Both the position numbers and the translations under genes were made by a program. The notes beneath the pieces are model-generated. The model worked only from the letters and a program-made list of their open reading frames with translations. It did not search any database and was not told the origin of the DNA. Below, piece after piece: positions 15,737-24,969 of a DNA stretch of 45,076 nt; the stretch's first letter is position 1; every line of letters starts with the position of its first letter. This DNA is from Clostridia bacterium (GTDB lineage: Bacteria; Bacillota; Clostridia; Oscillospirales; Acutalibacteraceae): contig JAFPLH010000085.1 in the NCBI GenBank assembly GCA_017402845.1, forward strand, positions 1 through 45,076, in the 5' to 3' direction.

Positions 15737-16864
15737 TTATTGCTCGTTTTTAAAAAACTGATATACCTGACAGCTTATCATACCGTTATAAAGTTTCCTT
15801 CTTTTGTCCGCTTTTCGTCCGAAGCACCTTTCAAAGTCTGAGTCAGGGTTAATGATCGTATAACTAAAGCCTTGTTTTTTCACAAACACTCTGCCCATAG
15901 CTTTGTATATTTCCTGAGCAGTTTCTATATCTGCAAGGCGCTGACCGTAGGGCGGATTACAGATCACTGACGCTCTTTCAAAGCTTTCTGAAAAGTCGTG
16001 AATGTCACGGTGTTCAAACGTAATATAGTCTGCAACTCCGGCAAGCTTTGCATTTCGTCGGCATATTTCAAGGGCGTTGTCGTCGATATCGTATCCGATA
16101 CCTTTAAAGGCGGAATCGGTTTTTATGCGTTCTTCGGCAAGCTTTCTCTGTTCGCTCCATATCGCAGCAGGAAACAAGCTCCAGCTTTCGGCTGCAAAGC
16201 TTCTTTTTCCGTTTGCCGGAATATTCAAAGCCTTCATAGCCGCTTCTATAAGTATAGTACCCGAACCGCAGCAAGGATCTATCACTGTATGATTACTTCT
16301 TACTCTTGCAAGCTCAACCAGTGCGGCGGCAAGAGTTTCTTTCATTGGTGCGTCGTTTGAAAGCGCTCTGTAACCTCTCTTATGCAGCGGCTCTCCGCTT
16401 GTATCTATCATAATACAGACATTATTTTTCATAAGCAGAAATTTTATTTTAAACAAAGCGCCCGTTTCAGGCAAAGTATCAGTGTGGTAGTGCTTAATAA
16501 GCCTTTGCACAACGGCTTTTTTTATTATAGCCTGACATGACGGTACACTGTGCAGATCTGATGAAAGACATCTTCCTGTTACGGGGAATTCTCCGTCTTT
16601 TTCGATGTACCTTTCCCAAGGTGCACGAGTAGTTCCTTGAAACAGATCTTCAAAGGTGTATGCGTCAAAGCGTGATACAAGAATATATACTCTCTCTGCA
16701 AGACGTGAGCAAATGTTGATCTTAGCGATCATAGCTTTATCGCCGCTGAAAAATACTCTGCCGTTTTCGGCTTTTACGTCTGAAGCGCCAAGAAATTTAA
16801 GCTCGTCTGATAAAAGCTTTTCTATACCCATTAAACATGGTGCAACGCAGTTTATTTTATCCAT
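15737..16864 (-). CDS. THUMP-domain RNA m2G methyltransferase (RlmL N-half/YpsC type)
   Basis: SAM-dependent RNA methyltransferase of 375 aa. E. coli RlmL methylates guanine N2 of 23S rRNA position 2445, and Firmicute YpsC-like proteins correspond to its N-terminal half; the exact target here is inference. The first ~160 residues form a ferredoxin-like plus THUMP RNA-binding module. The Rossmann domain follows, with VIDPCCGSGTILIEAA (SAM-binding motif I) and VICNPPYGQRL (catalytic NPPY). AAGGA precedes the ATG, and a TTGAAA-17-TATAAT promoter lies upstream. Single-gene unit divergent from miaB. Confidence 0.92.
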   Translation of the reverse strand: MDKINCVAPCLMGIEKLLSDELKFLGASDVKAENGRVFFSGDKAMIAKINICSRLAERVYILVSRFDAYTFEDLFQGTTRAPWERYIEKDGEFPVTGRCLSSDLHSVPSCQAIIKKAVVQRLIKHYHTDTLPETGALFKIKFLLMKNNVCIMIDTSGEPLHKRGYRALSNDAPMKETLAAALVELARVRSNHTVIDPCCGSGTILIEAAMKALNIPANGKRSFAAESWSLFPAAIWSEQRKLAEERIKTDSAFKGIGYDIDDNALEICRRNAKLAGVADYITFEHRDIHDFSESFERASVICNPPYGQRLADIETAQEIYKAMGRVFVKKQGFSYTIINPDSDFERCFGRKADKRRKLYNGMISCQVYQFFKNEQ

Positions 16865-16901
16865 AGTTTATTACATTCCTTTTCATTTGATCCTATAAAT
16901 A

Positions 16902-16930
16902 ATTATATACTTAACCGGAAATATTTTCAA
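16902..16930 (-). promoter_or_regulatory. Sigma-A-type promoter of the rRNA methyltransferase gene
   Basis: On the minus strand TTGAAA (16925-16930) and TATAAT (16902-16907) have a 17-nt spacer. Confidence 0.72.
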
Positions 16931-16987
16931 TTGAATTTAAAAATAAAAAATGTATTTCTGAAAGTTACAAAAATATTACGATAAAGC

Positions 16988-17016
16988 TTGAAGAATACAA
17001 TTTTTTGTGGTATTAT
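16988..17016 (+). promoter_or_regulatory. Sigma-A-type promoter of miaB
   Basis: TTGAAG (16988-16993) and TATTAT (17011-17016) have a 17-nt spacer. Confidence 0.68.
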
Positions 17017-17076
17017 ATAGTGTGATGTTTTATACGCTGTTGTATTACAGAAATAATTACGATAGGGGTGTATCGT

Positions 17077-18486
17077 TTGGCAAACGGTTTTACATACAAA
17101 GAATTTAGTGATGATAATAAATATATAGCCTTGTCGGCTGAGATCATGGCAGTAAGGGCAAGGGGGAGCGTACCTCTTGCGTGTATTCGTACATACGGCT
17201 GTCAGCAGAATGTAGCCGACAGCGAAAAAATAAAGGGTATTCTTGCCGCTATGGGCTTTGATTTTACCGACAACAGCGAAGAAGCCGACTTTATACTGTT
17301 TAATACGTGTGCCGTGAGAGAACACGCCGAGGACAGAGTTTTCGGAAATGTAGGGGCGCTCAAAAATATCAAGCGCCGTCATCCGTCTGTACTCATTGGC
17401 TTGTGCGGCTGTATGATGGAAGAAAAACACGTGACCGACAGGCTTTATAAAAGCTTTCCTTTTGTCGGGCTTGTTTTTGGTACTCACTCGCTGCACAAAT
17501 TCCCTGAGCTTTTCTATAATGCGGTATCGGTAGGGAAAAGAGTGTACGAAACAGGCGTTGACGATAAGACCGTATACGAGGGTATACCCACAATGCGTGA
17601 CGGTACGTTTAAAGGGTGGCTGCCGATCATGTACGGCTGCAACAACTTTTGTACATACTGTATTGTACCGTATACAAGAGGACGTGAACGCAGCAGACGT
17701 CCTGAGGCTGTTATAGCCGAGGCTCGACAGATGATTAGCGCAGGCTACAAAGAAATAACTCTGCTTGGACAAAACGTAAACTCATACGGTAAAAATCTTG
17801 AAGGCGGCGTTACTTTTGCAGACCTTTTAAGACAGATAGACAGCATAGAGGGAGATTTTTTGATCCGCTTTATGACATCTCACCCGAAGGACTGTTCAAA
17901 AGAGCTTATAGACGTTATAGCGCAAAGCCGTCATATATCAAAGCATTTGCATTTACCGTTTCAGTCCGGAAACGACAGAGTGTTAAAGGCTATGAACAGA
18001 AGCTATAACAGAGAAAAATATCTCGATATAATCAATTATGCAAAAGAGAAAATAGACGGATTAAGTCTTACATCAGATGTAATAGTAGGCTTTCCGGGAG
18101 AAACATACGAGGAATTTCTCGATACAGTATCTCTTGTGAAAGAGGTAGAGTTTACCTCGCTGTTTACGTTCATATATTCTCCGAGAGAGGGTACTCCTGC
18201 CGCAAAAATGCCTGATCCCTTTACGGCAGAGGAAAAATCAAGGTGGTTTTCTGAGCTTTTGAAGGTACAAGAGAAAATTGCCGCAAAACGCTGTGCGGCT
18301 ATGGTTGGCAATACATACAGAGTGCTTGTTGAAGATACTACCGATACCCAAGGCGTACTCATGGGCAGAACGAGCGGTAATGTTATTGTTGAGTTTGAAG
18401 GAGATAATAGCCTTGTCGGGAATTTTGTGAATGTATGTGTTACGCAGGCGAGAAACTGGATACTCAAAGGGAAAGTTATAATATGA
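17077..18486 (+). CDS. miaB: tRNA-2-methylthio-N6-dimethylallyladenosine synthase
   Basis: Radical SAM enzyme with two [4Fe-4S] clusters that adds the 2-methylthio group to i6A37 of tRNAs reading UNN codons. About 469 aa in three domains: UPF0004 N-terminal (TYGCQQNVADSE, FNTCAVREHAEDR, GLCGCMMEE supply the three cluster cysteines), radical SAM core with CNNFCTYC, and a C-terminal TRAM domain. I prefer TTG at 17077 (MANGFTY), 7 nt after AGGGG; GTG at 17068 overlaps that site. It acts on the product of MiaA, encoded at 23991 in the same gene neighbourhood. Confidence 0.95.
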   Translation: MANGFTYKEFSDDNKYIALSAEIMAVRARGSVPLACIRTYGCQQNVADSEKIKGILAAMGFDFTDNSEEADFILFNTCAVREHAEDRVFGNVGALKNIKRRHPSVLIGLCGCMMEEKHVTDRLYKSFPFVGLVFGTHSLHKFPELFYNAVSVGKRVYETGVDDKTVYEGIPTMRDGTFKGWLPIMYGCNNFCTYCIVPYTRGRERSRRPEAVIAEARQMISAGYKEITLLGQNVNSYGKNLEGGVTFADLLRQIDSIEGDFLIRFMTSHPKDCSKELIDVIAQSRHISKHLHLPFQSGNDRVLKAMNRSYNREKYLDIINYAKEKIDGLSLTSDVIVGFPGETYEEFLDTVSLVKEVEFTSLFTFIYSPREGTPAAKMPDPFTAEEKSRWFSELLKVQEKIAAKRCAAMVGNTYRVLVEDTTDTQGVLMGRTSGNVIVEFEGDNSLVGNFVNVCVTQARNWILKGKVII

Positions 18487-18494
18487 AAAAACAA

Positions 18495-18740
18495 CTAAAG
18501 TTTTCGCTCAAGCCTTTTTCAAAAGGCTTGCAGGGGTGTGGGGACAGAGTCCCCGCAAACGCCGAGGCAGGGACGGCAAAGCCGGCACTTGCCGAAGGCA
18601 CGCTCCAGCCCTTTTATGGGTGAATTTCAAAAACAGTCTAAACGACTGTTTTTGAAAGAGGGGCATTTTGGCAGAAAATGCCCCTTAGTACGGTTCTGAG
18701 TTAAAGTTTCCCCGCCGTGACACGGCGGCGCACAAAGTTT
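18495..18740. repeat. Compound GC-rich hairpin repeat after miaB
   Basis: A run of near-perfect hairpins: CAAGCCTTTT/AAAAGGCTTG (18509-18530), GGGGAC/GTCCCC (18540-18554), a 14-bp stem at 18625-18657 (loop TAAAC), GGGGCATTTT/AAAATGCCCC (18660-18684), and CCGCCGTG/CACGGCGG (18712-18728). It is more GC-rich than its flanks. The opening resembles repeats dispersed in many gut Clostridia (from memory). It fills most of the miaB-ylbF gap; I see no supported gene within it. Confidence 0.75.
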
Positions 18741-18770
18741 GACAGCAATATAATAAACCAACATCACTTT

Positions 18771-18799
18771 TTGCATAGTCTGAATTATCAAAGAATAAT
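18771..18799 (+). promoter_or_regulatory. Candidate promoter of ylbF-mutSL
   Basis: TTGCAT (18771-18776) and AATAAT (18794-18799) with a 17-nt spacer. The boxes are only fair. Confidence 0.4.
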
Positions 18800-18844
18800 G
18801 AGTAATAACCCACAGATCATATTATAAAGAAAAGGAAAATCAAA

Positions 18845-19249
18845 ATGGATATAATAGAACTTGCAAGAGAATTAGGAAAAGCTGTTCAGCAGGACGAGGA
18901 TTATATAAAAATGAGAATTGCAGAACAGAACAGCGAAAGCGACGAGGAGCTGTGCAAGCTTATCGCAAAAAATAACAGTATAAGAGAAATGATAAGCGAC
19001 GAGGCATGCAAGCCCGACAGAGATGACGCAAAAATGCAGGAGCTTAACAAAGAAATGCGTCATGTTTATGCACAGATAATGTCTAACGAAAATATGGCTG
19101 AGTTTACAAGACTCAGAAAAGAATTTGATATAAAGATACACAGAGTTCTTGCTATCGTGCAGAATTCCGCAATGGGAGAAAATCCCGAAACTACCGATCT
19201 ATCGCAGGGCTGTTCGGGCAGCTGCGGCAGTTGTTCGGGCTGTATGTGA
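18845..19249 (+). CDS. YlbF/YmcA-family protein with Cys-rich tail
   Basis: 134-aa helical protein of the YlbF/YmcA family. In Bacillus subtilis YlbF, YmcA and YaaT form a complex carrying [4Fe-4S] clusters that influences RNase Y and mRNA turnover; that function is only inferred here. The body is an all-alpha, highly charged domain. The last 15 residues hold five cysteines in GCSGSCGSCSGCM, a plausible metal or Fe-S site. The ribosome binding site is AAAGGA-like, with mutS 24 nt downstream; the placement before mutS is common in Clostridia. Confidence 0.82.
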   Translation: MDIIELARELGKAVQQDEDYIKMRIAEQNSESDEELCKLIAKNNSIREMISDEACKPDRDDAKMQELNKEMRHVYAQIMSNENMAEFTRLRKEFDIKIHRVLAIVQNSAMGENPETTDLSQGCSGSCGSCSGCM

Positions 19250-19273
19250 TTATAGATCCAAAGAGGTGTGAGC

Positions 19274-21880
19274 ATGGCAGATATTTCGCCAATGATGCAG
19301 CAATACTTGTCAATTAAAGAGAAGAATAAAGACTCTATTCTGTTTTTCAGACTGGGCGATTTTTACGAGATGTTTTTTGACGACGCTATTCTTGCGTCGC
19401 GTGAGCTTGATCTGACTCTGACAGGACGTGACTGCGGCAGAGAGGAGCGTGCCCCTATGTGCGGTGTGCCTTTCCATAGCTGCGAAACGTATATTGCAAA
19501 GCTTGTTGAAAAGGGGTATAAGGTCGCTATCTGCGAACAAACAGAAGATCCCGCAACCGCAAAGGGCATTGTAAAGCGTGAGATCATAAGAGTTATTACG
19601 CCCGGTACAGTGCTCGAAGACACTATGCTTGACGAGTCAAAGAACAATTATATATGCTCTGTGTTTTCGCTTGACGAAAAGTTTTATCTGGCGTTCTGCG
19701 ATATTTCTACCGGCGAGCTTTACGGCACTCATACAGATGTTACCGCTGAGGGTACGTCTTTGAAAAGCGAGCTTTCAAGATATAATCCGAGTGAAATGCT
19801 TGTGGGCGGTCAGGTGGATACGCTTTCATGCGCAAGAGAGTTTATCAGCGATAAGCTTCACTGCATGGTAGAAATGCCCGATGAAGAATACTTTTCGTTT
19901 GAATCTGCGGAAAAGTGTCTGCTTGAACAGTTCGGGGCAGCTTCTCTGTCTGATTTAAGCTTGCAGTCGTCAAGCGGTATTGTGTGTGCTATGGGCGCAT
20001 TGCTGAGGTATCTTAAAACTACGCAGATAACAGGACTCAAACGTATAAACAAACCCGAAATATACGGAGAAAACCGCTTTATGCGGCTTGATTACAATAC
20101 AAAACGAAATCTTGAGCTTACCGAAACCATGAGGGCAAAGGAAAAAAAGGGTTCGCTTTTGTGGGTGCTTGACCGCACAAAAACATCAATGGGAAAAAGA
20201 CTGCTTCGCCGGTATATAGAACAGCCGCTTTTGAGCTGCGGGCAGATAACAAGGCGGTTGAATGCCGTTGAGGAGCTTGTAAAAGACGCAGCGCTCAGGG
20301 GAGATATTGCAGCAGCTTTATCGGGTATGCCTGACGTTGAACGTCTTATGACTAAAATAGTATACGGTTCGGCTAACGGCAGAGATCTGCGGGGCTTGCT
20401 TTCTGCGCTTGAAAAGCTGCCCGAAATACATGAGCTTTTATCTTCTGTACAGTCGGGTGAGCTTACAACCATAAAACGTGACATTGATACTCTTGAAGAT
20501 ATAAAAGAGCTTATATCAAAGGCAATATGCGAGGATCCTCCGTTTTCCGTTCGTGAGGGCGGTATAATAAATACAGGCTTTGATGCACAGCTTGACGAGC
20601 TTAAAGAGAATATGTCGAACTCTGCGGGAGTGCTTGCAAGACTTGAAAACGAACAGCGTGAAAGAACGGGTATACCAAAGCTTAAAATAGGGTATAACAG
20701 AGTTTTTGGCTATTATATAGAGGTATCGAACTCCTATAAGAATCTTGTGCCCGACGAGTACATAAGAAAACAAACTCTTGCAAACTGCGAGCGTTATATT
20801 ACACCTGAATTAAAAGATCTTGAGGGACGAATACTTGGAGCAAAGGACAGAGCCGCAGCGCTTGAATACAGTCTGTTTACAAGTGTGCGTGACGCTGCCG
20901 CAGACGAGCTTGCAAGAATACAAGCTACCGCAAGAGCCGTTGCAAAGCTTGATGTTTATACATCGCTTGCGGTGGCTGCGGTCGAAATGAGATACTGCCG
21001 TCCGGAGATCAATCTGAATGGCGAGATCATCATAAAAGACGGACGTCATCCGGTAGTAGAGGCTCTTTTAAAGGACGTAAGATTTGTACCGAACGACGTA
21101 CACCTTGATAATAACGATAATCGTGCAGCAATAATAACCGGTCCGAATATGGCAGGAAAGTCTACATATATGCGGCAGACTGCACTTATTGTACTTATGG
21201 CGCAAATGGGTTCTTTTGTACCTGCCTCAAGTGCGGAAATATCAATTACAGACGCAATATTTACAAGAGTAGGCGCAAGCGACGATCTCGCAAGCGGACA
21301 GTCTACTTTTATGGTCGAGATGAACGAGGTAGCAGATATTCTAAAAAATGCAACCTCAAACAGCCTGCTTATACTTGACGAAATAGGCAGAGGAACGTCT
21401 ACCTTTGACGGTATGAGCATAGCAAGAGCAGTACTTGAGTATACCGCAAGCAAAAAAACTCTCGGTGCTAAAACTCTTTTTGCGACTCATTATCATGAAT
21501 TGACAGTTATGGAAGATCAGCTTGACGGTGTGAAGAACTATAATATTGCTGTAAAAAAGCGCGGAGATGACATTACATTTCTAAGACGGATAGTACCCGG
21601 CGGCGCAGATGACAGCTACGGTATTGAAGTTGCAAAGCTTGCCGGACTTCCCGACTCGGTGATAACAAGGGCAAAGGCTGTATTAAAAGAGCTTGAAACC
21701 GGTAAAAAGACCGGCAGACAGCCGAAGAAAAAGACAGTGGAGCCGCCGTCGCAGCAAATGATGTTTGAAAATATGCACGATTCTCCGGCAGAGGAGTTTA
21801 TAAGAAGAATAGACCTTAACTCGCTGACTCCTATTGAGGCTCTGAACAAGCTTTATGAATTGAAAAAGATATGTGAATAA
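19274..21880 (+). CDS. mutS: DNA mismatch repair protein MutS
   Basis: ATPase that recognises mismatches and small loops and recruits MutL. 868 aa, full length. The mismatch-wedge Phe-X-Glu is F30-Y31-E32 in GDFYEMF. Walker A GPNMAGKST is near residue 623, Walker B LLILDEIGRGTS near 697, and the FATHYHE switch follows. The start is the ATG after AGAGGTG; a GTG two codons earlier lacks spacing. The C-terminal segment ends in a helix-turn-helix-like dimer region (LNSLTPIEALNKLYELKKI). Operon: ylbF-mutS-mutL-miaA, with a 36-nt gap to mutL. Confidence 0.98.
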   Translation: MADISPMMQQYLSIKEKNKDSILFFRLGDFYEMFFDDAILASRELDLTLTGRDCGREERAPMCGVPFHSCETYIAKLVEKGYKVAICEQTEDPATAKGIVKREIIRVITPGTVLEDTMLDESKNNYICSVFSLDEKFYLAFCDISTGELYGTHTDVTAEGTSLKSELSRYNPSEMLVGGQVDTLSCAREFISDKLHCMVEMPDEEYFSFESAEKCLLEQFGAASLSDLSLQSSSGIVCAMGALLRYLKTTQITGLKRINKPEIYGENRFMRLDYNTKRNLELTETMRAKEKKGSLLWVLDRTKTSMGKRLLRRYIEQPLLSCGQITRRLNAVEELVKDAALRGDIAAALSGMPDVERLMTKIVYGSANGRDLRGLLSALEKLPEIHELLSSVQSGELTTIKRDIDTLEDIKELISKAICEDPPFSVREGGIINTGFDAQLDELKENMSNSAGVLARLENEQRERTGIPKLKIGYNRVFGYYIEVSNSYKNLVPDEYIRKQTLANCERYITPELKDLEGRILGAKDRAAALEYSLFTSVRDAAADELARIQATARAVAKLDVYTSLAVAAVEMRYCRPEINLNGEIIIKDGRHPVVEALLKDVRFVPNDVHLDNNDNRAAIITGPNMAGKSTYMRQTALIVLMAQMGSFVPASSAEISITDAIFTRVGASDDLASGQSTFMVEMNEVADILKNATSNSLLILDEIGRGTSTFDGMSIARAVLEYTASKKTLGAKTLFATHYHELTVMEDQLDGVKNYNIAVKKRGDDITFLRRIVPGGADDSYGIEVAKLAGLPDSVITRAKAVLKELETGKKTGRQPKKKTVEPPSQQMMFENMHDSPAEEFIRRIDLNSLTPIEALNKLYELKKICE

Positions 21881-21916
21881 TATTATCGGCTGAAAATATA
21901 TACGGGAGGTGACAAT

Positions 21917-23989
21917 ATGGGAAAAATAAATGTTCTTGATAAACATGTAGCCGAGCTTATAGCAGCCGGCGAGGTAGTAGAAAGACCTTCGTCGGTAATA
22001 AAAGAGCTTGTTGAAAATTCAGTGGATTCCGGCGCTGCCGAAATAACAATAGAAATACAAAACGGCGGTACAACACTTATGCGAGTGAGCGACAACGGCA
22101 GCGGCATTTTGCGTGATGATATAAGAAACGCATTTAAGCGTCACGCCACGAGCAAAGTTAAAATTGCAGAAGACCTCGACTCAATAGGAACTCTGGGCTT
22201 CAGAGGTGAGGCGCTTGCTTCAATTTCAGCTGTGGCAAAGGTTGAGCTTATCACGAGATCAGCCGCAGACGAAATAGGCACACATTATGTTATTGAGGGC
22301 TGTGACGAAGTATTAATGGAGGATTCCGGCTGTCCGCTGGGTACTACCTTTATCGTAAAAAATCTTTTCTATAACGTGCCGGCAAGAATGAAGTTTTTGA
22401 AAAAGAATGTTTCAGAGGGTAATGCGGTTGCTTCTGTGGTTGAAAAAATGGCTTTGTCGCATAGTGAGATCGCTTTTACATTTATAAGAGAAAACAAACA
22501 GGTGCTTGTTACATCCGGTGACGGCAATATGAAAAACTGCATATACTCTGTTCTGGGCAGCGAGTTTTCACGCTCGTGTGCGCCTGTGAATTATGAGCTT
22601 AACGGTATTGCCGTAAAGGGATATGTCACAAAACCGCAGGCGGCTCGTTCTACACGTTCAATGGAAAATTTCTTTATTAACGGACGTTTTGTTAAGAGCA
22701 GAACAGCCTCAGCCGCAATTGAAGAAGCCTGCAAGGGTATGGTTATGACGGGTAAGTTCCCCGGCTGTGTTCTTCATCTCGGTATTACTTACGAGGCAGT
22801 AGACGTAAATGTACACCCGGCTAAGATCGAGGTGCGCTTTGTAAACGAAAAGCCCGTATTTGAGGCTGTGTATTATGCGGTCAGATCGGCTCTTGTAACA
22901 GGCGATACTGTAAAGCAGATCAATATTAATCCGGCTCAGAAGGGAACAGGACTTGTAGATAAATATTCCTATCAGAAGCCGTTTACAATGTCGTTGTATC
23001 AAACCGAGCAGATCAAGAATAGTATGCCGGTTCAAAGACCGTCTGCAAGAGAGCTGCCCGACAAAAAAGCCGTAAGAAATTACGGCGAGCTTATCGAACA
23101 CGCCGCAGCTATCGGAGAGGAAGCGAAAAACAATTTTATCTCAGATGTACCTTTGATGCGCAATAATACTGCTCCACCCGTTATACCACGTAAATGTAAT
23201 ATCAACATTTATACAGATGATACGGATAAGGTGAATGTACGCACAGAAAAGCCGACAGAAGAAGATACGCAAGCTTTTGTTAAAGAGGAAGCCTCTTTTG
23301 TATCAGTAGATAATGATTTGACTGTACAAGAAGATACTTCTGCCGGTACTAACAGCGTACCCGAAAAAAATGAGGATAGCTCAGACGACAAGATTCCTCA
23401 GATTATACCTCAGAAAAATGATAATATAAAATATATAGGCGAGGCTTTTTCAACATACATAATAATACAGAAAAACAACGAGCTGATACTTGTTGATAAG
23501 CATGCGCTTCACGAGCGTATTATTTATGAAAAGCTTAAAAAAGAACAGGGCAAAAAGTTTGCGCAGTATCTTCTTGAACCGCAAGCCGTACAGCTTACGC
23601 CCGAACAGCATTTTGCGGTTATCGACAACAAAGACGTGTTTTATGAATCGGGCTTTGAGCTTGACGATTTCGGCGGAAATACTGTGCTTGTGAGGTCTGC
23701 ACCGTCGTTTATCGACGCTTTTGATATAGCGCCCACCATTGAAGAAATGGCAGAGCATATTTTGCAGAATAAAAAGAATATAGAATCGGAATATACCGAT
23801 TGGCTGTATCACAATATAGCTTGCAGAAGCGCTGTAAAGGGCGGCGACAAAAGCACACCTGAGGAGCTTATAAAGCTTTACAGTATGATCGAGGACGATC
23901 CGAATTATCGTTATTGTCCGCACGGCAGACCTACTTCTATGACGCTTTCAAAATATCAGCTTGAAAAACAATTTGGCAGGATACAATAA
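21917..23989 (+). CDS. mutL: DNA mismatch repair protein MutL with endonuclease motif
   Basis: GHKL ATPase that couples MutS recognition to strand incision. 690 aa. N-terminal motifs: ENSVDSGA (34-40 region), DNGSG (59-63) and TLGFRGEAL (92-100). After a disordered linker (about 340-500), the C-terminal domain holds DKHALHERIIYE, fitting the metal-binding endonuclease motif of MutL from bacteria without MutH, plus ACRSAVK and CPHGRPT, which complete that site. The strand-nicking activity is therefore expected to be intrinsic. GGGAGG precedes the ATG. One base separates its stop from the miaA ATG. Confidence 0.97.
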   Translation: MGKINVLDKHVAELIAAGEVVERPSSVIKELVENSVDSGAAEITIEIQNGGTTLMRVSDNGSGILRDDIRNAFKRHATSKVKIAEDLDSIGTLGFRGEALASISAVAKVELITRSAADEIGTHYVIEGCDEVLMEDSGCPLGTTFIVKNLFYNVPARMKFLKKNVSEGNAVASVVEKMALSHSEIAFTFIRENKQVLVTSGDGNMKNCIYSVLGSEFSRSCAPVNYELNGIAVKGYVTKPQAARSTRSMENFFINGRFVKSRTASAAIEEACKGMVMTGKFPGCVLHLGITYEAVDVNVHPAKIEVRFVNEKPVFEAVYYAVRSALVTGDTVKQININPAQKGTGLVDKYSYQKPFTMSLYQTEQIKNSMPVQRPSARELPDKKAVRNYGELIEHAAAIGEEAKNNFISDVPLMRNNTAPPVIPRKCNINIYTDDTDKVNVRTEKPTEEDTQAFVKEEASFVSVDNDLTVQEDTSAGTNSVPEKNEDSSDDKIPQIIPQKNDNIKYIGEAFSTYIIIQKNNELILVDKHALHERIIYEKLKKEQGKKFAQYLLEPQAVQLTPEQHFAVIDNKDVFYESGFELDDFGGNTVLVRSAPSFIDAFDIAPTIEEMAEHILQNKKNIESEYTDWLYHNIACRSAVKGGDKSTPEELIKLYSMIEDDPNYRYCPHGRPTSMTLSKYQLEKQFGRIQ

Positions 23990-23990
23990 T

Positions 23991-24935
23991 ATGAATAAAA
24001 AAATAGATGTAATATCGGTGATAGGACCTACCGCTTCGGGCAAAACACGGCTTGCCGTAGAAATTGCCCGAAAGTTAAATGGCGAGGTCGTTTCTGCCGA
24101 TTCAATGCAGATATATAAAAATATGGATATTGCAACCGCAAAGCCGACAACAGAGGAAATGTGCGGTGTGCCTCATCATCTGATTGGCTTTCTCGATCCC
24201 GAACAGACTTTCAGCGTTGCACGCTTTGTTAAGCTTGCAGGGCAGGCTGCCGCAGATATACATAACAGAGGGAAAATGCCCGTCATATGCGGCGGTACGG
24301 GGCTGTATGTCGATTCGCTTCTGAATAATATAGAGTTTGCCGAAGGCGATACTGACGAGGAGCTAAGAAAAGAATTGTATCTGAAAGCCGAAAAAGAGGG
24401 CGTACAGTCGCTTATCAGTGAGCTTGCTCAGTTTGATCCGCAGTCGGCTGAAAATATGAATACGGGAAATGTCAAGCGTATTGTACGAGCAATTGAAATA
24501 TACCGTACAACGGGAATAACTCTTACAGAGCAAAACAGACGCTCACGCTTGCGCGGTACTCCGTATGCTCCTGTCAAGATAGGACTAAAAGCTAAAGACA
24601 GACAGTATTTATACGATAGAATAAATAAGCGTGTAGATATTATGGTACAGTCGGGACTTCTTGAAGAAGCAAAGGATTTTTTCAAAACAGAGTGCGGTAA
24701 GACAGCTGTTAAGGCGATAGGGTATAAAGAGCTTGAACCTTATTTTAACGGCAGTATTACTCTTGAACAGGCTTTAGAGGAGCTTAAAAAACAAACAAGA
24801 CGATATGCCAAAAGACAGCTTACATGGTTTATGCGTGACGCTGAGATCAAATGGTTTGATATAGATACTTATACCGATGTTAAAGAGCTTGATGAAGATG
24901 TGTTTGATTATATCGGACGCAAGCTGAAAAAATAA
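23991..24935 (+). CDS. miaA: tRNA dimethylallyltransferase
   Basis: Transfers the dimethylallyl group from DMAPP to N6 of A37 in tRNAs that read UNN codons; MiaB then methylthiolates the product. 314 aa with the P-loop GPTASGKT (12-19), the DSMQIYKNMDIATAKPT substrate segment, the GGTGLYVDSL loop and the C-terminal KRQLTWFMRD. I start at the ATG one base past the mutL stop, with AGGA in the mutL end. An in-frame ATG 30 nt upstream is less likely. hfq, which often follows miaA, is absent. Confidence 0.96.
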   Translation: MNKKIDVISVIGPTASGKTRLAVEIARKLNGEVVSADSMQIYKNMDIATAKPTTEEMCGVPHHLIGFLDPEQTFSVARFVKLAGQAAADIHNRGKMPVICGGTGLYVDSLLNNIEFAEGDTDEELRKELYLKAEKEGVQSLISELAQFDPQSAENMNTGNVKRIVRAIEIYRTTGITLTEQNRRSRLRGTPYAPVKIGLKAKDRQYLYDRINKRVDIMVQSGLLEEAKDFFKTECGKTAVKAIGYKELEPYFNGSITLEQALEELKKQTRRYAKRQLTWFMRDAEIKWFDIDTYTDVKELDEDVFDYIGRKLKK

Positions 24936-24969
24936 TTACTCTTGACTATAATTGAAAGGGGGCATTACA

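Noticed and set aside
16927..17772. 281-aa open frame on the minus strand
   Set aside because: It runs antisense to the certain miaB gene and its promoter, has no ribosome binding site and a composition typical of a shadow frame.
18483..18623. 46-62-aa frame at the miaB end
   Set aside because: It is a translation of the GC-rich hairpin repeat; the peptide follows the palindromes and has no coding signature.
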